Source: an uncultured Erythrobacter sp. (GTDB lineage Bacteria; Pseudomonadota; Alphaproteobacteria; Sphingomonadales; Sphingomonadaceae). Taken from it: a stretch of DNA of 64,000 nt. The notes under the pieces were generated by a model. It saw nothing but the letters and a program-made list of their open reading frames with translations, was not told the origin of the DNA and did no database searches. Numbering within the stretch: position 1 is the stretch's first letter; every line of letters begins with the position of its first letter. Shown here one piece after another: positions 44,994 to 54,798 of the stretch. Location of the stretch: contig CANMSD010000002.1 in assembly GCA_947500645.1 (NCBI GenBank), positions 1 to 64,000 on the forward strand, in the 5' to 3' direction. A program made the translations under genes and the position numbers.

Positions 44994-45238
44994 GATGTAA
45001 GTTCCTTCAGTTCCTCAAACCGGAGACCATCTCCGGCTTGCGAACATCCAAAAGAAGCAGGGCATGGGAGGACTGCACCGCAGGAGCGAAGCTCCAAGGG
45101 AAACCTGTTCATGACGGGTGGTGCGGGCAGGCGCGCGAAGCGCGACAACACGGCCGTCAAAGGAACGGGTTGCCGTGCTCAGCTGACCTGATTCAGGACT
45201 GTTCGCGAAGAAAGCCGGATGGGTATCAGGTGCGAGTC
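44994..45238 (-). ncRNA. Structured leader of ssb, copy 1
   Basis: Shares a conserved layout with 59997-60240. Three stems are visible: 45020-45036 (CCGGAGA, CCA, TCTCCGG), 45083-45095 (GGAGC, GAA, GCTCC) and 45132-45144 (CGCGC, GAA, GCGCG). In the second copy the middle stem is GGCCT/AGGCC and the third GGCAGC/GCTGCC, so bases changed on both sides while pairing was kept. Longer pairing of GCACC (45075) with GGTGC is also possible. It reads as a 5' leader of ssb on the minus strand. I cannot rule out a plus-strand RNA or ssDNA element; the GAA/GCA loops would be stable there too. No known riboswitch class is recognised. Confidence 0.55.
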
Positions 45239-45365
45239 TGAAAAGCGGATTCTCGCCTGAGCGAGTCCCATATTTTACAAGAACTTTGATGCGATTTACT
45301 CAACGATCTGACCTTGGCGAAGGATACACTTGCCGCTAGTTCAATTTGATGAGGGGACCAACTAA

Positions 45366-47225
45366 GTGAAACCAGACAAACAGACCGTTGCAGGAATCTT
45401 TCAAAACGAGCGTTGCTTTGTAATCCCACTCTTCCAACGAAAATACGTATGGAACGAGGAAGATCAGTGGGCTCCACTTTGGGAGGACATTGAAGGCAGA
45501 GCTCGTGATCACTTGCGGCATACAGCTGCTGGTGTCGCAGGAGATCCGCGCTCACATTTTCTGGGCGCGGTAGTGCTCAATGTGGAAACGACAAAGGGGC
45601 TAGGTGTCACTCAGTCCGATGTGATTGACGGCCAGCAGCGGCTGACAACTTTACAGATCTTCTTGGCCGCCACTCGAGATTTGGGTACAGAGCTTCAAGC
45701 ACCTGAACAAGTGCGAGGCATACTTGAAAGGCTGACCCGTAATCCCGGCAGCGAAGATGGGTCACGGGATAGCTTCAAGGTTTGGCCAACCAATTCGGAC
45801 CAGGATGTCTTTCGCAGGGTCATGAGCGCTAGTTCCGTTGCGGCTGTGCAGGAACTCTGTTCGACGTGGGGTTTTGAGCCGCCTTTGGCTCGCGCATACC
45901 TCTTCTTCGCTGACGCAGTTAGGTCGTTCATCGCCGCCGGTGAAGATGAGGCGGATGACCGCTTCGGCGCAATCGCGATGGCCATTCGCGGTTCCCTGCA
46001 ACTCGTCGCGATCCACCTAGAGCCGGGCGACGACCCGCAGATGATTTTCGAGACCCTGAACGCGCGGGGTCAACCTCTTCTTCCCTCTGACTTAATCCGC
46101 AACCTCATCTTCATGCAGGCAACTGGTGAGGAGAATAATCGGCTCTACGGCGAGTACTGGCATCACTTTGATGATGATCGTGCTGAAGAGCCTGATGACA
46201 AAGGCGAGAACAGGTTCTGGCACATAGAAGAACGGCAAGGGCGCTTGACGCGACAGCGCATCGATCTTTTCATTTTTCACTATCTCACGATGCGAACGGA
46301 AAAGGACATCCGCATCGGGCATCTGTTCCGCGAATTTCGGGACTGGCACGCTGACTCGGCAGACAGCAACGAGCAACTCCTGATCGACTTGAAGCAGATG
46401 AGCGGGCACTTCAGACGGATCATCGAACCAGATGGAAGTACTCGATTGGGCGCGTTCGCTCGGCGGCTACGGTCCTTGGATACGAGCACGGTTCATCCTC
46501 TCCTACTTTTTCTCGCTTCTATTGAAAAAAAGCCAGGCAAAGATGCCGAGGTGAATCGTGCAATAGGGTATCTCGAGAGCTTTTTGATCCGGCGCTTCAT
46601 GTGCGAGCTGACCCCCAAAAACTACAATCGGTTCTTTCTTGGAGTGCTGAAGCACGCGAAAGAAGCCTATCGAGCAGAAAATGCTTCGGTCGCAGATGCA
46701 ATTCGCGACGAACTGACTAGGTCGAAAGAAGACACTGCCCGGTGGCCCAACGATGACGAATTCGAGGAGGGGTGGTGTTGGCGCAAACTATACGTGCAAT
46801 CGCGACCAGATCGGGCGGTAATGATACTGTCGGCGCTCGAATTAGCGATGCGTAACACAAAGAACGAAAATGTTTCGCTGCCGAGCGGTTTGACCGTCGA
46901 ACACCTGCTTCCTCAGAACGGTGCTCTTTCCGACTATCCCTACGCGCCGGACGAGGAGTATGAGCGCGATGAGGACGAGACAATTGAGGAGGGTCGCGAG
47001 GACATGATGCACACAGTCGGCAACCTCACACTTCTGACCGGTCCTCTCAACTCCTCAGTTTCAAACGGTGTTTGGTCGAAAAAGGTGCCCGCAATTGTTG
47101 AAGATAGCGATTTGCGCCTGAATGCGTGGCTCCGGAATGATCCACCGGAAACATGGCATGAAGGTTCGATATGGGACCGGAGCGAGCGGCTTTTCGAACA
47201 CGCTATTTTGATTTGGCCCCACTAG
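45366..47225 (+). CDS. GmrSD-like nuclease (DUF262 + DUF1524)
   Basis: 619 residues from GTG 45366 (GAGGGG upstream; no ATG fits). The DUF262 part opens with VIPLFQRKYVWNEED and VIDGQQRLTTLQIFLAA, the ParB-like nucleotide-using motif. The C-terminal DUF1524 HNH domain has LTVEHLLPQNGAL and MMHTVGNLTLLTGPLNSSVS. The fusion corresponds to the single-chain form of GmrSD type IV systems, which attack DNA carrying glucosylated or otherwise modified bases. No partner is needed; it is followed by the methyltransferase gene 110 bases downstream. It may act independently of that module. Confidence 0.9.
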   Translation: MKPDKQTVAGIFQNERCFVIPLFQRKYVWNEEDQWAPLWEDIEGRARDHLRHTAAGVAGDPRSHFLGAVVLNVETTKGLGVTQSDVIDGQQRLTTLQIFLAATRDLGTELQAPEQVRGILERLTRNPGSEDGSRDSFKVWPTNSDQDVFRRVMSASSVAAVQELCSTWGFEPPLARAYLFFADAVRSFIAAGEDEADDRFGAIAMAIRGSLQLVAIHLEPGDDPQMIFETLNARGQPLLPSDLIRNLIFMQATGEENNRLYGEYWHHFDDDRAEEPDDKGENRFWHIEERQGRLTRQRIDLFIFHYLTMRTEKDIRIGHLFREFRDWHADSADSNEQLLIDLKQMSGHFRRIIEPDGSTRLGAFARRLRSLDTSTVHPLLLFLASIEKKPGKDAEVNRAIGYLESFLIRRFMCELTPKNYNRFFLGVLKHAKEAYRAENASVADAIRDELTRSKEDTARWPNDDEFEEGWCWRKLYVQSRPDRAVMILSALELAMRNTKNENVSLPSGLTVEHLLPQNGALSDYPYAPDEEYERDEDETIEEGREDMMHTVGNLTLLTGPLNSSVSNGVWSKKVPAIVEDSDLRLNAWLRNDPPETWHEGSIWDRSERLFEHAILIWPH

Positions 47226-47335
47226 CCTCATGCCCGTTTAGGCGCGTAAGGGCGCAGCTCGGGGACAATCGTCATCTTGCGGAATGCAGCGGTTTGGCTA
47301 CGGTTGAGAATTAGTGAAAAGAATTATGAAATTGC

Positions 47336-50056
47336 ATGCTGACACCTGGGGAAATTTATTCGAATCTTGACGATTTAGCGTCCGATCCCCCTTCAGGCGG
47401 CGATTTCGGCCTTGCCTTAATGGAGGCAGTCGGCGCTCCGCGTTCCACGATCACCAAGCTCACCGAAAAAGCCGCTGACGGCTCTTTCACCTGGACACGG
47501 ATGCTTCGCTTCGAAGCGGTAGACCACGGGCAGGCGGACAGAGCCCTGCACGACCTGATCGTAGAAGCGGAGGCCTCCCCGAAAAGCCGTAGGCCGCGCA
47601 TTCTGCTCACCTATGACGGCGAAAATGTCGGCGCGTACGATACGCGTATTGCCGATCCGCCCCTTTATGTCCCTTTGGACATGCTTTCACTTGAAGGCGA
47701 CGTGCTGTTCCCGCTCGGCGGTCACGAGCGCTACGTGCCCGCGAAGGAGAAGCTGGCGGATGTTCGTGCCACCAGATTTATCTCGCGTTTCCACGATGCT
47801 GTCCGAGACGCCAATCCGACCTGGACGACTGCTGAAGATCGCTATGCCTTGAATATTTTTATGGCGCGCATCCTGTTTTGCCTCTTCGCGGACGATGTCG
47901 GTATCTTCGAAAAGGATGTGTTCGAGAAGTCAGTGCGCAACTCGACGAAAGCGGATGGATCCGACCTTGCCGAGTTTCTAGCCGGCGCATTCCGTCATAT
48001 GGACACGCACCCTGACGAGCGCCCATCGGAGACCCGAGGCTGGTCCAAGCTCAAATATGTGAATGGCACGCTTTTCGAAGACAAAGCATCAATGCCTTCG
48101 CTCGACAGCACATGCCGCAAACTTTTGTTGAATTGCGCAGGCTTGAATTGGCGTCTCATTAACCCGGACATTTTCGGATCGATGCTTCAAGCGGTTGTCG
48201 ACGTTGAGAAGCGCGGCGAGCTGGGGATGCATTACACCAGCCCCACGAACATCATGAAGGTGCTGGAACCGATCCTGCTCAATGACCTGAAAGCTGATTT
48301 AGAGCGAGCAGGAAAAAACAAAGCGAAACTAAAGGAGTTCTTGGCGCGTTTGGGGCGCATCCGCGTGTTTGACCCGGCGTGCGGATCAGGCAATTTCTTG
48401 ATCCTCGCTTATAAGGAAATGCGCGCGCTCGAAGTGGCGGCCCTCCAGCGTCTTGCTGAAGTACGGCTTTCAGCAATTCAGCTCGAACAATTCTACGGCA
48501 TTGAGATCGACGATTTTGCCTGCCAAGCAGCAAGACTCGGTCTTTGGATCGCGAAATATCAGTGTGATCAGCAGTTAGAACTCGATCTTGGTCAGCGCAC
48601 CGACTTCCTGCCGCTCCAGAAAGCTGGAGTAATCAAGCGTGGAAATGCGGCGCTCGTCGAGTGGTTAGATGTTTGTCCCGTGGACCAACATACTGAGACG
48701 GTGGTAGTCGGAAATCCCCAATTCAAGGGCTCAAAGACACAAAGCAAGCAGCAAAGAAGCGACATGACCAATGTCTTTAAGGGTCAGATCGCAAGCTTCA
48801 AAGAGTTAGACTACGTTGCCATCTGGTTCTTCAAAGCGACCGTTTATGCTGAGGCGACCGGCAGTCCGTTCGCATTGGTATCTACTAACTCTATTGTTCA
48901 AGGGTCATCTGTTCCTACGCTCTGGCCCCGCTTACTCGAAAACCTCGAGATCTGGTTCGCGCACCGATCCTTTAAATGGTCAAATTTGGCCACGAATAAG
49001 GCAGCGGTCACATGCGTAATCGTCGGTTTGGGTCCGCCGAACGAAAAACCAAAAAGTCTTTACGATGGCGATGCGCGTAGGGACGTGACGTTAATCGGGC
49101 CTTATCTCGCTGCAAACATCACGACAATCGTAACCTCCCGAACACGATCGAAAGGAGCGTTAGCCCCCGATTTTGAATCCATGGTTTTTGGTAATATGCC
49201 ACTAGATGGCAGATCTGAAAAATGTCTGCGGATGAGTCGCGTAGATCGTGACGAGATCATCTCTCGGTATCCAGAGGCTGCAGATTTCTTGCGGCCTGTT
49301 TTTGGATCTGATGAGCTTTTAGACAACAAGGACGTTTGGTGCATTTGGGTGCGCGCAGAGCGACTAGCCGAGGCTGAAAAAATACCGCCGCTCTTGAGCC
49401 GTTTTCAGCTGTCTGAACGTGTGAGGACTGGGGACGACGCAGGCGCGGATATGTTAAAGGCTGCCGCGTCCCCGTGGTCCTTCAGGGAACAGAATGAAGC
49501 TGTATCACACACAATCATTGTTCCCGGTGCTGCTAGCCTCGATCGCTTTTGGCTTCCTGTCGATGTAAGGCCCGCGCGAGATATCATATCCAATCTTGCG
49601 TTTGGTATCTTCGATGGGGCCGTCTGGCAGGCTGCAGTTCTTTCATCGCGGTTGCACAGACTGTGGCTTGAAACGGTAGGTGGTCGTCTCAAAGAGGACC
49701 CCAGATACTCCAATACGCTCGTGTGGAACACTTTTCCGCTTCCGCATCTGTCGGATCGACGAAAAGCTGAGTTAGAGGAACACTGGTGGGACATTGATCT
49801 CGCTAGAAAAGAGGCTGGGCTAAAGAAAAGCTTGGCGGGGCTTTATCGCTCTAAGGACGTTCCGGATGTACTGCGCCGAGCCCATGAAAACCTCGACGCT
49901 ACGATGGAGACTATCTTCGGGTCTAGGCGATATCGCTCAGATGCCGATCGGATCGAGCATATGCTGCAGCTCTACGAAAGAATGATCGCTGAGGAAGCGC
50001 GCAAAGAGGCAGAAGCAAAGGCCGCGAAGAAAAAGAAGAAAAGGACACCTGCATGA
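47336..50056 (+). CDS. MmeI/YeeA-like N6-adenine DNA methyltransferase
   Basis: 906 residues. A helical region typical of the family (YALNIFMARILFCLFADDVG) precedes GELGMHYTSPTNIMKVLEPI, motif I FDPACGSGNFLILAYKEMRA (~341) and motif IV VVGNPQFKGSK, where the usual NPPF/Y is NPQF. The C-terminal ~350 residues hold a target-recognition-like region and a basic tail (EAKAAKKKKKRTPA). I see no sure PD-(D/E)xK in the N-terminus, so restriction probably depends on the coupled helicase and GIY-YIG genes. The stop overlaps the helicase start (ATGA). The altered motif IV could reduce or alter activity. Confidence 0.85.
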   Translation: MLTPGEIYSNLDDLASDPPSGGDFGLALMEAVGAPRSTITKLTEKAADGSFTWTRMLRFEAVDHGQADRALHDLIVEAEASPKSRRPRILLTYDGENVGAYDTRIADPPLYVPLDMLSLEGDVLFPLGGHERYVPAKEKLADVRATRFISRFHDAVRDANPTWTTAEDRYALNIFMARILFCLFADDVGIFEKDVFEKSVRNSTKADGSDLAEFLAGAFRHMDTHPDERPSETRGWSKLKYVNGTLFEDKASMPSLDSTCRKLLLNCAGLNWRLINPDIFGSMLQAVVDVEKRGELGMHYTSPTNIMKVLEPILLNDLKADLERAGKNKAKLKEFLARLGRIRVFDPACGSGNFLILAYKEMRALEVAALQRLAEVRLSAIQLEQFYGIEIDDFACQAARLGLWIAKYQCDQQLELDLGQRTDFLPLQKAGVIKRGNAALVEWLDVCPVDQHTETVVVGNPQFKGSKTQSKQQRSDMTNVFKGQIASFKELDYVAIWFFKATVYAEATGSPFALVSTNSIVQGSSVPTLWPRLLENLEIWFAHRSFKWSNLATNKAAVTCVIVGLGPPNEKPKSLYDGDARRDVTLIGPYLAANITTIVTSRTRSKGALAPDFESMVFGNMPLDGRSEKCLRMSRVDRDEIISRYPEAADFLRPVFGSDELLDNKDVWCIWVRAERLAEAEKIPPLLSRFQLSERVRTGDDAGADMLKAAASPWSFREQNEAVSHTIIVPGAASLDRFWLPVDVRPARDIISNLAFGIFDGAVWQAAVLSSRLHRLWLETVGGRLKEDPRYSNTLVWNTFPLPHLSDRRKAELEEHWWDIDLARKEAGLKKSLAGLYRSKDVPDVLRRAHENLDATMETIFGSRRYRSDADRIEHMLQLYERMIAEEARKEAEAKAAKKKKKRTPA

Positions 50057-52230
50057 GCGCAGACAAGGTCAATCAAAGCGGCAACAGCCTCGGATCGACG
50101 ACACTCAACTATGAAGCAACAGGGGCGTCTAAAGCCACGAACGAGCTGGGTATGCGCGCCATGCAGGCGCGTGTTTGGGACAAGGTCGATGCGCAGCATC
50201 TCCTAGTCAAATCGCCACCCGCATCGGGCAAATCGCGTGCGGCCATGTTCGTGGGATTGGAGAAGCTGCGGACATCTGAAGTACGTAAAGTTGTTGTCGC
50301 GGTGCCCGAACGCTCGATCGGCGCCTCGTTTCGCGACACCTCCCTGAAGGAACACGGTTTTCATTCGGACTGGAACCTCGATCTCGATCTTTGCACGGTA
50401 GGTTCCGAAACAGGCCGCAAGGTTGATGAGCTTATCAATTTCCTCGCGGCCGACGAGGGCCGCACCGCTTTATGCACTCATTCTACGTTGCGCTCCGCTT
50501 ATGCGAAGACCGATGACGTCACGATCTTCGACAAGTGCCTAGTTTGCGTCGATGAGCTGCACCATGCGTCTGCGGACGAGAACAGCCGCCTCGGAAACCT
50601 GTTGCGCGGCCTGATCGATCGCGCGGGTGAGGTTGGCCAAGATGCTGCCCATATCCTCGCCATGACGGGTTCCTATTTCCGCGGCGATGGCACTGCGGTT
50701 TTGCATCCTGAAGACGAGGCGCGCTTCGAGCGGGTAATCTACACCTATTACGAACAGCTCAATGGCTACGAGCATCTGAAAACTTTGCACATCAATTTCC
50801 GGTTCTATCAGGGAAAGTATCTTGGAGCGATTGGTGAGGCGCTCGATCCCGGTCTCAAGACGATCATACACATACCGCATGTGGGCTCAGCCGAGGGCAG
50901 CGGCGTGCACAAGATGTTTGCCGTCGATGCTATCGTAGATGCCATCGGCGATCGCGTTGGCGAGAATGCAAAGACATCCATCGATCCCGAGACAGGCTTC
51001 GTAATCCTAGAGGCTGCCGGAAAGACACTGCGTATTGCCAACCTAGTCGATGACAGCGCGGATCGCGACAAAGTCCTAAGTTCGCTTCGGGCCGTCGAGG
51101 ATCGCGACGATGTCGACATCATCATCGCGCTTGGTATGGCAAAGGAAGGTTTCGACTGGGTTTGGTGTGAACATGTGCTCACTGTGGGCTACCGTGGCTC
51201 TCTTACGGAAGTGGTGCAGATTATCGGTCGTGCCACACGGGACGCGCCAGGTAAAACCGACGCAATGTTCACCAATCTTGTGTCCGCGCCGTTCGCAAAG
51301 GATGAGGCCGTCAGCCGCGCGGTAAACGATATGTTGAAAGCCATTTCGGTGTCGCTGTTGATGGAGCAGGTGATGGCGCCGGTTTTCAAGTTTCGGACTC
51401 AGAAAGGTGCGGACGAGTTCGATGGCTCTCCCGGCGACGAGCCCGATGCAGGACCAGTTACCAATGCTGGCGAGATCGAAATCGTGGGAATGCCTGAGAT
51501 CGACGTGAAAGCGATCGAGGTCATCGAAACAGACTTCAATGACCTCTTTGCTGACGTCCAGAGCGACCCACGTACGCTCACAGTGATGATAAATCCTGAC
51601 GATCATCATACCGATATCATGTATGACCTGGTCGTGACCGATGTCGTCAAAAAGCGCTATCCCGAGTTTTCCGATGAGCAGGTGAAGGATGCAGTCGGCC
51701 TCTTCGGGGTGCGGGCTGGGCTCGGCCGGGAGTTGGCCAAAGATCCGAGTATTGTGCAGACTTCGAATATCGTCGGCGAGGAACGGGCGCTCTTTGAAGG
51801 GTTCGAAAACGAATCTCGGATCGGTGACGGATCGTCCGAAGGGACAAATGCTGGCGACCGGTTCGTTCAACAAGCCAAGAAGTTCATCAACGTGAAGGAC
51901 CTTCAAGTCGATCTTCTAGGTGGACGTCGAGACTTCGAAGATGCCTATGAGTTGCTCTCAAAGGAGCTGTCTGAAGAACTTCTCGCTCGGCTTCATGGCG
52001 AGGTCCGAGCACTTCGGGTGAATATGTCGCAGGAAGAAGCCGAGATGCTCTATCCTCGCGTGAAAGAATTCATTCAGCGAGAGGGCCGCGAACCCAACCT
52101 GAATGCCCCGAACGGTCGCGAAATGCGATTAGCAGAGGCGCTAGCTTTCCTCCGAAAGATTTCGCGGCAGAAGCGTGCTGAGATGTCGCAGAGCGATGGG
52201 TTTGGGTCAGCAGGTGGCACCGATGGCTGA
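50053..52230 (+). CDS. DEAD/DEAH superfamily 2 helicase
   Basis: 725 residues. Walker A is VKSPPASGKSRAAM (~53), motif II is VDELHHASADEN (~173), motif III MTGSY, and motif VI TEVVQIIGRATRDAPGK (~392). This set is of the type found in restriction and defence helicases (type III Res-like, DISARM-like). Residues ~430-725 are unrecognised and end with a coiled-coil-like stretch. It is coupled on both sides: ATGA with the methyltransferase and an 8-base overlap with the GIY-YIG gene. Probable role: ATP-driven translocation or unwinding of unmodified DNA for cutting. It has no nuclease motif of its own. Confidence 0.88.
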   Translation: MSADKVNQSGNSLGSTTLNYEATGASKATNELGMRAMQARVWDKVDAQHLLVKSPPASGKSRAAMFVGLEKLRTSEVRKVVVAVPERSIGASFRDTSLKEHGFHSDWNLDLDLCTVGSETGRKVDELINFLAADEGRTALCTHSTLRSAYAKTDDVTIFDKCLVCVDELHHASADENSRLGNLLRGLIDRAGEVGQDAAHILAMTGSYFRGDGTAVLHPEDEARFERVIYTYYEQLNGYEHLKTLHINFRFYQGKYLGAIGEALDPGLKTIIHIPHVGSAEGSGVHKMFAVDAIVDAIGDRVGENAKTSIDPETGFVILEAAGKTLRIANLVDDSADRDKVLSSLRAVEDRDDVDIIIALGMAKEGFDWVWCEHVLTVGYRGSLTEVVQIIGRATRDAPGKTDAMFTNLVSAPFAKDEAVSRAVNDMLKAISVSLLMEQVMAPVFKFRTQKGADEFDGSPGDEPDAGPVTNAGEIEIVGMPEIDVKAIEVIETDFNDLFADVQSDPRTLTVMINPDDHHTDIMYDLVVTDVVKKRYPEFSDEQVKDAVGLFGVRAGLGRELAKDPSIVQTSNIVGEERALFEGFENESRIGDGSSEGTNAGDRFVQQAKKFINVKDLQVDLLGGRRDFEDAYELLSKELSEELLARLHGEVRALRVNMSQEEAEMLYPRVKEFIQREGREPNLNAPNGREMRLAEALAFLRKISRQKRAEMSQSDGFGSAGGTDG

Positions 52231-53278
52231 AACAGAAACAAACATCGATTACCTGAACGATGAGCTCTTGCTCACTGAGGATGCTAAGCCGAAAGCTGAG
52301 CGCACTCCGATAATCGATCGTGCTGCCGAGGTATTGGCCAGGATTTACGAGTTTGTTGAGGAGTATGAAAGGGAGCCAATCTCTGAGCAAGGGCGAGACG
52401 TGCGCGAGCGTATGTTGGCGAATGAATTGGCTGGTTTGCGGGCATCCCGCGCTGAATTGGCAGGTCTGGAAGCCATCGATGAGCGCAGATTGGTATTTGC
52501 AAGCACTGTCGAGCTCGACCCCGTAGGGGATCCGTTGTTGGCTGATGGAGTCGACATTTTCGATGTTGCCGATGAGTTGAAACCAATTGCGAAGCCAGAC
52601 TACGTTGCCGATAGGCAAACTTGCGAAGATTTCGAGCGCTTCGAGCCTCATTTTGATCGAATTCGCAAAGAAGTTGAGGCTGGCACCCGAAAGCCTCAAC
52701 CGTTCCGCCAAGAACGTGTGGATCTCGGAGAGTTCTTCGTTCTGAAAGGACAGTTGGTCCATGTTGCCGATGTGCGCGACGAGAAGCGTCCCTCCGGTAA
52801 AAATGATGCACGACTCCGGGTCATTTTCGATAACGGCACAGAATCCGACTTACTGATGTCATCTCTTGTGCGGCGTCTTTATGAAGACAAGGAAGCTCGG
52901 CGCATCGGTACCGTAGAAGCTGGGCCGTTGTTTGCAGGCGCCCCGACTGGGAATGTCTATGTGCTCCGATCCTATTCGGAACGGCCGGAAACCAATGGCC
53001 TACTCAAAGTTGGCACGACCGCTGGGTCCGTAAAGGACCGTATTGCGCGTGCAGAGAGCCAATCAACTTTCTTATTTGCGCCAGTAGAAATCGTCGAAAC
53101 TTACGAGTTTTTTGGCCACTCAGCGAAAGAAGCGGAAGATCGTATCCATCGGGCGCTGCGCGCCTACCATGTTGAGCTTCGCGTAGTTGGCCCTGACGGT
53201 AGAAGCTTCGCAGCAACAGAATGGTTCAAGGCATCACCCGAAATTGTAGCGGCGGCGATAAGTGAAGCGTTAGCGTGA
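52223..53278 (+). CDS. GIY-YIG nuclease of the helicase module
   Basis: 351 residues from ATG 52223, chosen for the 8-base overlap with the helicase stop. The first ~230 residues are unrecognised and mostly helical (AAEVLARIYEFVEEYERE). From ~243 a GIY-YIG/T5orf172-like domain follows: GNVYVLRSYSERPETNG, LLKVGTTAGSVKDRIARAES (YVL and KVG as the GIY-YIG strands, Arg in DRI), and EAEDRIHRALRAYHVE with the usual Glu. The C-terminus has EWFKASPE, as in T5orf172 proteins. As the third coupled gene it is the likely nuclease effector of the module. Confidence 0.82.
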   Translation: MAETETNIDYLNDELLLTEDAKPKAERTPIIDRAAEVLARIYEFVEEYEREPISEQGRDVRERMLANELAGLRASRAELAGLEAIDERRLVFASTVELDPVGDPLLADGVDIFDVADELKPIAKPDYVADRQTCEDFERFEPHFDRIRKEVEAGTRKPQPFRQERVDLGEFFVLKGQLVHVADVRDEKRPSGKNDARLRVIFDNGTESDLLMSSLVRRLYEDKEARRIGTVEAGPLFAGAPTGNVYVLRSYSERPETNGLLKVGTTAGSVKDRIARAESQSTFLFAPVEIVETYEFFGHSAKEAEDRIHRALRAYHVELRVVGPDGRSFAATEWFKASPEIVAAAISEALA

Positions 53279-53460
53279 TCTGATTCTTGCGTAGTAATCT
53301 CTGTTGGTAGTTCAGTTACCAATGGAAGTGATGCCAAGATCATGAAGCCGAAATTGGGGACAAGCACTGAGAATAGGTTGCAAAGCCTTCCAGTAGATCC
53401 TCGGTTGGTTCAGGATCGCTATAGAACCTATAGCGAACATCTGTGCCGACCGGAGGATGA

Positions 53461-54798
53461 ATGAAAAGGATCGGGAAGAGCGATATCATTGGCCAACGCG
53501 GTATGGCCTATATCGATGGCGTGGTTCACGCGATGGGCTATGTCTTCTACCCAACGGGCGGGATGGAGGCTGGAATCGATGGCTATATTGAACTTCGAGA
53601 CGAGGAAACGGATGTAGTCAGCAACCTTCTCTTGCAAGTGCAGGGCAAGTCGAGCGAACGACAACGTCTTCAAGCTGAGACTGACGAAAGCTTCGAGTTT
53701 CCCTGCTCAGAGAACGATATCTCATACTGGCTGCACGGCACCGCACCGGTATTGCTGATCATAGTGCTGCCTGAGCGTGGCGTAGCCTATTGGAAATCGA
53801 TCAAGGAATGGTTTCGGGATCCGGAGCGCCTCAAATCACGGAAGGTCATTTTCGACAAGACTAGAGATGTTTTCAACCGCGATGCGAAAGAGGCGATCGC
53901 GGAGGTCGCATTGGCTACCGCTCCGGGCGCTGTAGCACCGAATAGCCGGATTGAGGAAGATTTGCTGGTCAATCTCGTTGAGGTGTCATTCGCTAAAGCG
54001 CTCTATTGGGCTCCAACGAACCATAGTAGCGACAAGAGCTTCGGCGCTGCACTTCGCGAAATTGACCCGCACGCACCGGGAGAATGGATTGTTCGAAGCA
54101 AATCCGTCTTGTCATTTCACGACCTAAACGAGTGGCCTTGGAACGAACTCTGCGAGAACGGGGCAATGGAAGAGTTCGGGTCCGACGAATGGTCGGAAAG
54201 CGATGACGAAGATCGGCAAAGAGACTTTGTGGCGCTTCTCAATCGCGCGATCAGCGAATTTGTGAAGCCAGAGCTATGGCATGATCGCAACAGCGGGGCC
54301 TATTACTTTCGGAAACCTCGTGATCGCGACAAGCTGCGGTATGCTTATAAGAGCCTTAAGAGCTTTGTGCCCAGGGACGTTGTCAAACGGTACGGGAAGC
54401 GGCGCGACGATCCCTCGCTCCCAGCGTACTTTCGCCACTCAGCGTTTCTCCATCGGTTCGTGAAGCTCGGTGACAAATGGTATGCAGAGATCACGCCAAC
54501 TTACCATTTTACCCGCAACGGTTATAAATCCGACGAACTCTTCGGTGGAGACCGTTTGAAGAAGATAAAGGAGTTCGAAAATAACGCTGCAGTCATGGGC
54601 CAATTTATCATGTGGCGTCACTTCCTTATCACATATGGTGAGGCGACGCTCTACGAAGACACTTATCCTTTTCTCGGTTTTGCAACTCCCGACTTGCTGC
54701 ACCTTGATGTTGGCGTCCCTGATGAACTCTGGAAGTCTCAAGAAACAAACCCGGATTCGCCTCTTTTCGATTGGGCACAAGCGGAATCGGCAACGTGA
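53461..54798 (+). CDS. DREN-APAZ-like (DUF4365-APAZ) partner of short Argonaute
   Basis: 445 residues; GGAGGA precedes the ATG. The N-terminal ~165 residues are a DUF4365 PD-(D/E)xK nuclease: GQRGMAYIDGVVHAMGYVFY, Asp40 in AGIDGYIEL and Gln61/Lys63 in LQVQGKSS. The rest is beta-rich and fits the APAZ region of short Argonaute systems (NSGAYYFRKPRDRDK, YAEITPTYHFTRNG). In known SPARDA systems this partner binds the short Argonaute, and guide-target recognition activates nonspecific DNA/RNA degradation. The stop overlaps the Argonaute start (GTGA). APAZ is assigned by order and length, not a sharp motif. Confidence 0.82.
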   Translation: MKRIGKSDIIGQRGMAYIDGVVHAMGYVFYPTGGMEAGIDGYIELRDEETDVVSNLLLQVQGKSSERQRLQAETDESFEFPCSENDISYWLHGTAPVLLIIVLPERGVAYWKSIKEWFRDPERLKSRKVIFDKTRDVFNRDAKEAIAEVALATAPGAVAPNSRIEEDLLVNLVEVSFAKALYWAPTNHSSDKSFGAALREIDPHAPGEWIVRSKSVLSFHDLNEWPWNELCENGAMEEFGSDEWSESDDEDRQRDFVALLNRAISEFVKPELWHDRNSGAYYFRKPRDRDKLRYAYKSLKSFVPRDVVKRYGKRRDDPSLPAYFRHSAFLHRFVKLGDKWYAEITPTYHFTRNGYKSDELFGGDRLKKIKEFENNAAVMGQFIMWRHFLITYGEATLYEDTYPFLGFATPDLLHLDVGVPDELWKSQETNPDSPLFDWAQAESAT

